From assembly GCF_017498525.1 (NCBI RefSeq), contig NZ_CP071796.1:3038001-3102000 (forward strand): a stretch of 64,000 nt of DNA, in the 5' to 3' direction. The notes below the pieces were generated by a model. That model had not been told where the DNA came from. It worked only from the letters and a program-made list of their open reading frames with translations, and did not search any database. Shown in pieces: positions 56,450 through 64,000 of this stretch (position 1 is its first letter; each line of letters starts with the position of its first letter). The position numbers and the translations under genes are program-made. This DNA comes from Ottowia testudinis (GTDB taxonomy: Bacteria > Pseudomonadota > Gammaproteobacteria > Burkholderiales > Burkholderiaceae_C).

Positions 56450-56854
56450 GTGAAAACCAAGCACTTTCTCGAGGGCGCCGAGGTGCGCGCCATGGTGGCG
56501 GCGGCCGAGGCCGAGGCGTTGAAGCACCAATGGGCCATGACCATCGCCGTGGCGGACGATGGCGGCCATCTGCTGCACCTGCACCGCATGGACGGTGCGG
56601 CACCCGTCAGCGCGCACATTGCGCCGGGCAAGGCGCGCACCGCGGCGCTGGGCCGGCGTGAAAGCAAGGGCTACGAGGACATGATCAACGGCGGCCGCAC
56701 GGCCTTCTTGTCGGCGCCGCTGGACAGCATGCTGGAAGGCGGCGTGCCGATCATGAAGGATGGTCAGTGCATCGGCGCCATCGGCATCAGCGGCGCCAAG
56801 CCGGCCGAGGACACCCAGGTGGCGAAGGCGGGCATCGCGGCGCTGGGCCTGTGA
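56450..56854 (+). CDS. GlcG/HbpS family heme-binding-like protein
   Basis: A 134-residue protein starting MKTKHFLEGAEVRAMVAAAE. Family motifs are TIAVADDGGHLLHLHRMDGA (about 31-50), KARTAALGRRESKG and GGVPIMKDGQCIGAIGISGA. No signal peptide is present, so it is cytoplasmic. HbpS binds heme and GlcG lies in glycolate operons, but nothing here indicates either role. Confidence 0.85.
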   Translation: MKTKHFLEGAEVRAMVAAAEAEALKHQWAMTIAVADDGGHLLHLHRMDGAAPVSAHIAPGKARTAALGRRESKGYEDMINGGRTAFLSAPLDSMLEGGVPIMKDGQCIGAIGISGAKPAEDTQVAKAGIAALGL

Positions 56855-56870
56855 CATCCGCAAACCTTGA

Positions 56871-56930
56871 ATACTATTGAAAAGATAGCTGCCTGCGCTT
56901 GATAGGCAAGCGCCAGCGTCTTTTTTGACC
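56871..56930. repeat. Family intergenic repeat (copy 13)
   Basis: ATACTATTGAAAAGATAGCT then GCCTGCGCTTGATAGGCAAG, between the convergent GlcG-like and ABC transporter genes. Confidence 0.88.
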
Positions 56931-57018
56931 ATTGAAAACGCACGGCGCACACAACGCTGCCGTGCCTTCGCCCTGATCGGCCGCTGGCGCTGCGTACCCC
57001 CGCTCGGGGGCAGGCGCC

Positions 57019-58341
57019 TCAGTCCTCCACGTCCTGCAGGCTGAACATCTCGCTCTTGTCGTTGTACGAGAAGATCTCGGCGTAGCGGCCCCAGGTGATG
57101 GCCGTGTCGAGCGTTTCCTCGGCGGCGCCGTCGGTGAGGAAGTCTTCCAGTTCCTGCTCGAAGCGCACGCGCGGCGCGCGGTGGCCGGGGCGCTCGTTGA
57201 GCACCTGGCGGATGTGGGCGGCCAGCGGCACGTGTTGCAGCAGGTGCTCGGCGAACAGCTTCTTGCGCTGCTGCGTGTCCATCTCGGCGAACATGCGCGC
57301 GGCGGGCAGCAGGATGATGTCGCCGTCGCGCAGTTCGACGAAGCCCAGCGTCTGCAGCACTTCAGCCACGGGGAACAGGTCGTCCACCTCGTAGTGCAGC
57401 GAGCGGGCGATCTCGGGCAGGTCGGCGCGGCCGTGGTAGGGCGCCATCACCAGCGTCTCGATCAGGCCGGCGATCAGGTTGGTCGACACGCGCGGCAGGC
57501 GGCTGCCCAGGCTCAGGCCGCGGCGCACGCCGTCGCTGGCGGGGCGCGCCGTCATTTGGGCGTAGATGTCGTCCACCAGCGCGCGGAAGGCCGGGTCGAG
57601 CCGGTGGCGTGGGTGCTGAAACGGCACCTTGATCTCGGCCACCACGCGCCCCGGGTTGGACGACAGCACCAGGATGCGGTCGCACAGGAACACCGCCTCC
57701 TCGATGTTGTGGGTGACGATCAGGATCGACTGGATCGGCATGCGTCCTTGCGTCCACAAGTCCAGCAGATCGGTGCGCAGCGTTTCGGCGGTCAGCACGT
57801 CGAGCGCCGAGAACGGCTCGTCCATCAGCAGCAACGTGGGGTTGACCACCAGCGCGCGCGCAAAGCCCACGCGCTGGCGCATGCCGCCGGACATCTCGCG
57901 CGGGTAGGCGTTCTCGAAGCCGTCCAGACCGATCAGGTCAATGGCGGCCAGCGCGCGCCGGCGCCGCTCGTCGGCGGGCACGCCCTGCGCCTCCAGCCCG
58001 GCTTCGACGTTCTGCAGCACCGTCAGCCAGGGGAACAGCGCGAAGGTCTGGAACACCATGGCGACGCCGCGCGCCGCGCCGCGCAGGGGCTGGCCCTGGT
58101 AAATCACCTCACCGCTGGTGGGCTCGATCAACCCGCTGATGATGCGCAGCAGCGTCGACTTGCCCGAGCCCGAGCGGCCCAGCAGGCCAACGATTTCGCC
58201 GCTGCGCAGGCTGAGGTTGACGTCGTCGAGCACCAGCAATTCGCCCTGCGACTTGTCGAAGCCGCGCGTGACGTGGCGCACGCTGAGGATTTCATCGCCC
58301 CGGCGGGGCGGGACGGCGGTCGCGGATGCGGATGCGGTCAT
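57019..58341 (-). CDS. ABC transporter ATPase with AAA-associated C-terminal domain
   Basis: A 440-residue nitrate/sulfonate-type ATPase. Walker A is GLLGRSGSGKSTLLRI (about 53-68), the signature is EMSGGMRQRVGFARAL, and Walker B is LLLMDEPFSALD. After residue ~280 comes an extra domain (GLIETLVMAPYHGRADLPEI, then LHYEVDDLFPVAEVLQTLGF) matching the AAA-associated domain of some nitrate/taurine ATPases. It begins 16 bp after the permease. Substrate unknown; no binding protein is nearby. Confidence 0.92.
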   Translation of the reverse strand: MTASASATAVPPRRGDEILSVRHVTRGFDKSQGELLVLDDVNLSLRSGEIVGLLGRSGSGKSTLLRIISGLIEPTSGEVIYQGQPLRGAARGVAMVFQTFALFPWLTVLQNVEAGLEAQGVPADERRRRALAAIDLIGLDGFENAYPREMSGGMRQRVGFARALVVNPTLLLMDEPFSALDVLTAETLRTDLLDLWTQGRMPIQSILIVTHNIEEAVFLCDRILVLSSNPGRVVAEIKVPFQHPRHRLDPAFRALVDDIYAQMTARPASDGVRRGLSLGSRLPRVSTNLIAGLIETLVMAPYHGRADLPEIARSLHYEVDDLFPVAEVLQTLGFVELRDGDIILLPAARMFAEMDTQQRKKLFAEHLLQHVPLAAHIRQVLNERPGHRAPRVRFEQELEDFLTDGAAEETLDTAITWGRYAEIFSYNDKSEMFSLQDVED

Positions 58342-58357
58342 GCGGGTGCGCTCCAGG

Positions 58358-60106
58358 TCAGTTCATGCGCAGGTGCGTTTCGGCATACGCATACAGCCTG
58401 CGCCACAGCAGGCGGTTGAACAGCGTGACGTACAGCGCCATCACTGCCACGCCGAGAATGATGCGCGGAAAATCGCCGGCCTCGGTGTGCTGGGCGATGT
58501 AGGCGCCCAGGCCGTGCGCGGCGATTTTGGTGTCGCCCCACTGCACCATCTCGGAGACGATGCTGGCGTTCCAGGCGCCGCCGGAGGCGGTGATGGCGCC
58601 GGTCACGTAGTAGGGAAAAATGCCCGGCAGCATGCACCGACGCCACCATTGCCAGCCGCGGATGCCGAAGTTGGCCGCCACCTCGCGGTAGTCGTTGGGG
58701 TAGGCGCTGGTGCCGGCGACGACGTTGAACAGGATGTACCACTGCGTGCCCAGCACCAGGAGCGGCGAGAGCCAGATGTCCGGGTTGAGCCGCCAGTGCA
58801 CGATCGCCACCACGAACACCGGAAACAGCAGGTTGGCCGGAAACGCCGCCAGAAACTGCGCCAGCGGCTGAATCCTTTCGGCCAGGCGCGGGCGCAGGCC
58901 GATCAGCACGCCCAGCGGCACCCACAGCAGCGACGACAAGGCAATCAGCACCGTCACGCGCAGCAGCGTGATGGCGCCCAGCCCCAGCACCTGGCCCACG
59001 TCGTGCCAGGTCGCCCCGGTGCTCACGTAGGCCACCAGTCGCCACAGCAGGTAAAGCACCAGCGCCAGCACGGCCAGGTTCCATGCCAGATCGACCTGGC
59101 GCGAAGGCGCGCGTGGCGCCGGGTTGACAGGGGCAGAGCGCGCAAACGCGGGCGTCAGGCGCAGGCGCGCCAGCCAGCCCAGCAGCGCGCCCAGCGGCAG
59201 CAGCAGGCGGTGCACCAGCCGCGTGCGGCGCATCAGGCCCAGCACCCACGACTGCGGCGCGCGGCCGGTGCTGGTGTCTTCCATGCGGAACTTGTCGCTC
59301 CAGGCCACCAGCGGGCGAAACAGCAGTTGGTCGTAAGCCAGGATGACCACCACCATGGTCAGGACGACCCAGCCCACGGCCGCCAGGCTCTGCTGCGCGA
59401 TGGCCAGCGCCAAATACGAACCGACCCCGGGCAGGGCGATGACGTGGTCGCCCACCGTGATGGCTTCGGACGCAACGACGAAGAACCATGCGCCCGACAT
59501 CGACATCATCATGTTCCACACCAGCCCCGGCATGGCGTAGGGCACTTCCAGCTTCCAGAAGCGCTGCCAGCCCGACAAGTGAAAGCCGCGCGCCACCTCG
59601 GTCAAGTCGCCTGGCAGCGTGCGCAGCGACTGGTAGAAGCTGAACGCCATGTTCCACGCCTGCGCGGTGAAGATGGCGAAGATCGCCGCCAGCTCGGCCC
59701 CCAGCACGCGCTGCGGAAACAGGCCCAGGAAGAAGGTCACGGTGAACGAAATGAAGCCCAGCACCGGCACCGACTGCAGGATGTCCAGCGCCGGAATCAG
59801 CAATTGCGCGGCGCGCCGGCTTTTGGCCGCCAGCGTGGCATAGGTGAAGGTGAACAGCAGCGATGCCACCATGGCCGCCAGCATGCGCAGCGTGGTGCGC
59901 AGCGCGTAGCCGGGCAGGTGGGCGGGGTCGAGCGACACCGGCTGCGTCTGCAGCGCGGTGATGGGTGCCGAGCTTTCGCGCCAGCCGATCACCATCATCG
60001 CCAGCAGGCCGATGATGAGCACGAAGGCCGCCGCGTCCCAGCGGTTGGGCAGCAGGCCCGTGGCCGATGCGTTCGCCGTGCGCTTTAGGTCGGGGCGGGT
60101 CTGCAT
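58358..60106 (-). CDS. Fused ABC transporter permease (two permease domains)
   Basis: A 582-residue membrane protein starting MQTRPDLKRTANASATGLLP. It carries two BPD-type permease halves, each with an EAA coupling loop: GFHLSGWQRFWKLEVPYAMP (about 195) and FGIRGWQWWRRCMLPGIFPY (about 480). The fusion means one polypeptide could form the whole channel. It belongs with the downstream ATPase; the cargo could be an anion such as nitrate or a sulfonate. Confidence 0.92.
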   Translation of the reverse strand: MQTRPDLKRTANASATGLLPNRWDAAAFVLIIGLLAMMVIGWRESSAPITALQTQPVSLDPAHLPGYALRTTLRMLAAMVASLLFTFTYATLAAKSRRAAQLLIPALDILQSVPVLGFISFTVTFFLGLFPQRVLGAELAAIFAIFTAQAWNMAFSFYQSLRTLPGDLTEVARGFHLSGWQRFWKLEVPYAMPGLVWNMMMSMSGAWFFVVASEAITVGDHVIALPGVGSYLALAIAQQSLAAVGWVVLTMVVVILAYDQLLFRPLVAWSDKFRMEDTSTGRAPQSWVLGLMRRTRLVHRLLLPLGALLGWLARLRLTPAFARSAPVNPAPRAPSRQVDLAWNLAVLALVLYLLWRLVAYVSTGATWHDVGQVLGLGAITLLRVTVLIALSSLLWVPLGVLIGLRPRLAERIQPLAQFLAAFPANLLFPVFVVAIVHWRLNPDIWLSPLLVLGTQWYILFNVVAGTSAYPNDYREVAANFGIRGWQWWRRCMLPGIFPYYVTGAITASGGAWNASIVSEMVQWGDTKIAAHGLGAYIAQHTEAGDFPRIILGVAVMALYVTLFNRLLWRRLYAYAETHLRMN

Positions 60107-60185
60107 GGGACGGCGATGGGTGGCGCCTGAAACAGCAGGCGCCGCATTGTTTCACACGGCGCCGCCAGTTTCGTGACAGCGGGCC

Positions 60186-60246
60186 AAAACTATAAAAAAT
60201 ATAGCTTCCCACGCTTGATGCACAAGCGCAAGCGCCCGATTTGATC
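60186..60246. repeat. Family intergenic repeat (copy 14)
   Basis: AACTATAAAAAATATAGCTT then CCCACGCTTGATGCACAAGC. The ppsR stop codon overlaps its TTTGATCA tail. Confidence 0.88.
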
Positions 60247-61066
60247 AGTAACTCAGCCGCTCCGGCCGCACCTCCTGCAAGATGGTGGTGGCGATCTCTT
60301 CGATCGACTTGGTGGTGGTGGAAAGCCAGCGGATGCCGGCACGCCGCATCATGGCTTCCGCCTCGCTGATTTCCATGCGGCAATTCTCGATCGACGCATA
60401 GCGTGAATTGGGCCGCCGCTCGGAGCGGATCTCGGACAGCCGCTCGGGGGCGATGGTCAGGCCGAAGATCTTCTTCTTGTGCGGCACCAGGGCGGGGGGC
60501 ATCTGCTGGCGCTCAAAATCCTCGGGAATCAGCGGGTAGTTGGCCGCCTTCAACCCGTGCTGCATCGCCAGGTACAGGCTGGTGGGCGTCTTGCCGCTGC
60601 GGCTGACGCCGATCAGGATGACCTCGGCCGCTTCCAGGTCGCGGTTGCTCTGGCCATCGTCGTGCGCCAGGCTGAAGTTGATGGCCTCGATGCGGTCGTG
60701 ATAGGCCTGCGACTTGCTCACGTCCGAAAAGCGCCCCACGCGGTGGTGGCTGGTGATGCCGATCTCGGCCTCGATCGGCGCCACGAAGGTGCCGAACATG
60801 TCCAGCAGCATGGCTTTGCACCCGCCCTGGATGATGGCCAGCACTTCGCGATCCACCAACGTGGTGAAGACGATGGGGCGCTTGCCTTCCAGCTCGCCCA
60901 CGTGGTTGACCTGGCGCACGGCCTGGTGCGCCTTGTCCGGCGTGTCGACGAAAGGCAGGCGCACGCGGCGCGGCGCGAAATCGAACTGCGCGAGGATCGC
61001 GTTGCCAAAGGTTTCGGCGGTGATGCCAGTGCCATCGGAGATGAAGAAGACGGTGCGGTCGGGCAT
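60245..61066 (-). CDS. ppsR: Phosphoenolpyruvate synthase regulatory protein (PpsR)
   Basis: A 273-residue bifunctional kinase/pyrophosphorylase that switches PpsA activity by reversible threonine phosphorylation. The start [20 protein letters not shown] is diagnostic. The P-loop-like [17 protein letters not shown] lies at about 153-169 and [13 protein letters not shown] near 225. It is divergent from ppsA across 130 bp. Confidence 0.96.
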   Translation of the reverse strand: MPDRTVFFISDGTGITAETFGNAILAQFDFAPRRVRLPFVDTPDKAHQAVRQVNHVGELEGKRPIVFTTLVDREVLAIIQGGCKAMLLDMFGTFVAPIEAEIGITSHHRVGRFSDVSKSQAYHDRIEAINFSLAHDDGQSNRDLEAAEVILIGVSRSGKTPTSLYLAMQHGLKAANYPLIPEDFERQQMPPALVPHKKKIFGLTIAPERLSEIRSERRPNSRYASIENCRMEISEAEAMMRRAGIRWLSTTTKSIEEIATTILQEVRPERLSY

Positions 61067-61196
61067 GGTGCGGTCAGGCGCTACATACAATCGGCTCCCA
61101 TTATGCGAACCTGCGCTGCCCGGCCACGCAAAAGCACGACAAAGGCCCGCCACCGACCCGCGTTCGCCCCGGTTTTCAAACTCTGGAGCTTTCCCC

Positions 61197-63587
<2,391 letters not shown>

Positions 63588-63646
63588 CGGGCGGGATACT
63601 TCACACAGCAGCCTGACGAACCGCCGTGCAGGCCACGCCGACTACC

Positions 63647-63895
63647 ATGAAAAACGCAGCTGCTCGCGCTGGCTGGTTGCGCACTGCACTGCTTTTTCTT
63701 TGGGTATTGGCTTCTTTTGGCGTGGCTTTTTTTGCGCGCGAGCTGGATCAGGTGGTGGCCGGCTGGCCGCTCAATTTCTGGCTGGCGGCGCAAGGCAGCG
63801 TGCTGGTGTTCATCGGCATCGTGATGGTCTACGCGTGGTGGATGAACCGGTGCCACGTGGCGTCACCTGACAGCCCCGGACGCGAGGGCGACTGA
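63647..63895 (+). CDS. DUF4212 small symporter subunit
   Basis: An 82-residue membrane protein starting MKNAAARAGWLRTALLFLWV, with two helices (ALLFLWVLASFGVAFFA and GSVLVFIGIVMVYAWWM). This size and layout match DUF4212 proteins that precede a VC_2705-type Na+/solute symporter gene, which appears to start here too. The first codons resemble a degraded family repeat. Confidence 0.85.
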   Translation: MKNAAARAGWLRTALLFLWVLASFGVAFFARELDQVVAGWPLNFWLAAQGSVLVFIGIVMVYAWWMNRCHVASPDSPGREGD

Positions 63896-63896
63896 G

Positions 63897-64000
63897 GTGC
63901 CAGGCGCGCCAAGCGCCTACGAGTGGCGCCTGCATCGCCACCTGTTGTTGTTCGTTGCCGGTTTCATCGGTTTTTTGCTGCTGATGCACTGGGCCGAGCG
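63897..64000 (+). CDS. Na+/solute symporter (VC_2705-like), 5' fragment
   Basis: Opens at GTG 63897, 1 bp after the DUF4212 stop, and runs off the window edge after about 34 codons: PGAPSAYEWRLHRHLLLFVA then GFIGFLLLMHWAE. A basic start and one hydrophobic helix fit the N-terminus of the symporter that normally follows DUF4212. Assignment rests mainly on that pairing. Confidence 0.55.
   Translation, partial: MPGAPSAYEWRLHRHLLLFVAGFIGFLLLMHWAE

Overview
The window reads as GC-rich chromosome of a betaproteobacterium, most likely Comamonadaceae (Burkholderiales). The reasons are the gene content (a Liv-type branched-chain amino acid ABC operon, a Bug/TctC binding protein, acyl-CoA catabolism genes, adenosylcobalamin-dependent ribonucleotide reductase) and about fourteen copies of a 45-60 bp intergenic repeat with a GATAGCTGCTTGCGCTTG..CAAGCGCTAG core that I associate with this family. 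The genus cannot be fixed from sequence alone.

Layout. 1-8.5 kb: minus-strand acyl-CoA metabolism (acyl-CoA dehydrogenase, APH-fold phosphotransferase, Crp/Fnr regulator, enoyl-CoA hydratase, 3-hydroxyacyl-CoA dehydrogenase, a 2-hydroxyacid dehydrogenase). 8.5-12.4 kb: a small hypothetical gene, lexA with two tandem SOS boxes, tRNA-Lys, tcdA and a YeeE/YedE sulfur transporter. 12.6-20.5 kb: valS, a 2-hydroxyacid dehydrogenase homologue with degraded motifs, galU, then sulfur and Nudix genes (sulfurtransferase, TusA-like, Nudix, cysM) and tRNA-Leu. 20.6-24.1 kb: a decayed IS5-family element with intact ends, an SDR gene, a 2Fe-2S flavin reductase and an IS200-type element that split one of the family repeats. 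24.2-37.8 kb: Bug binding protein, livHMGF plus binding protein, rarA, lolA, ftsK, Crp/Fnr regulator, trxB, rpmB-rpmG.

37.9-47.85 kb is a 9.9-kb filamentous prophage (inovirus) in the 3' end of tRNA-Ser(UGA), bounded by a 13-bp direct repeat. It has a leftward HTH regulator, a Rep_trans-type replication protein, a probable ssDNA-binding protein, a 71-aa major coat precursor, several minor coat candidates (including a 27-aa gene inside an overlap), a large Cys/Gly-rich adsorption protein, a DUF2523/pVI-like protein and a Zot/pI ATPase. No secretin gene is present. Behind zot lies a compositionally different, GC-rich four-gene operon of unknown function. It is driven by a strong promoter whose spacer is a perfect palindrome, and its last gene encodes an HTH protein. 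Then come a small leftward gene, a hairpin-rich non-coding stretch and a small serine recombinase with palindromes on both sides. The cargo operon and the recombinase module are the best candidates for something undescribed.

47.85-64 kb: miaB, a secreted hypothetical protein whose signal peptide is encoded by a family repeat, sdaA-sstT (serine breakdown and uptake), nrdJ, tRNA-His, a BI-1/YccA protein, a GlcG/HbpS-like protein, a nitrate/sulfonate-type ABC transporter, divergent ppsR/ppsA, and the start of a DUF4212-symporter pair cut by the window edge. All calls come from reading the translations and DNA by eye; no database search was run.
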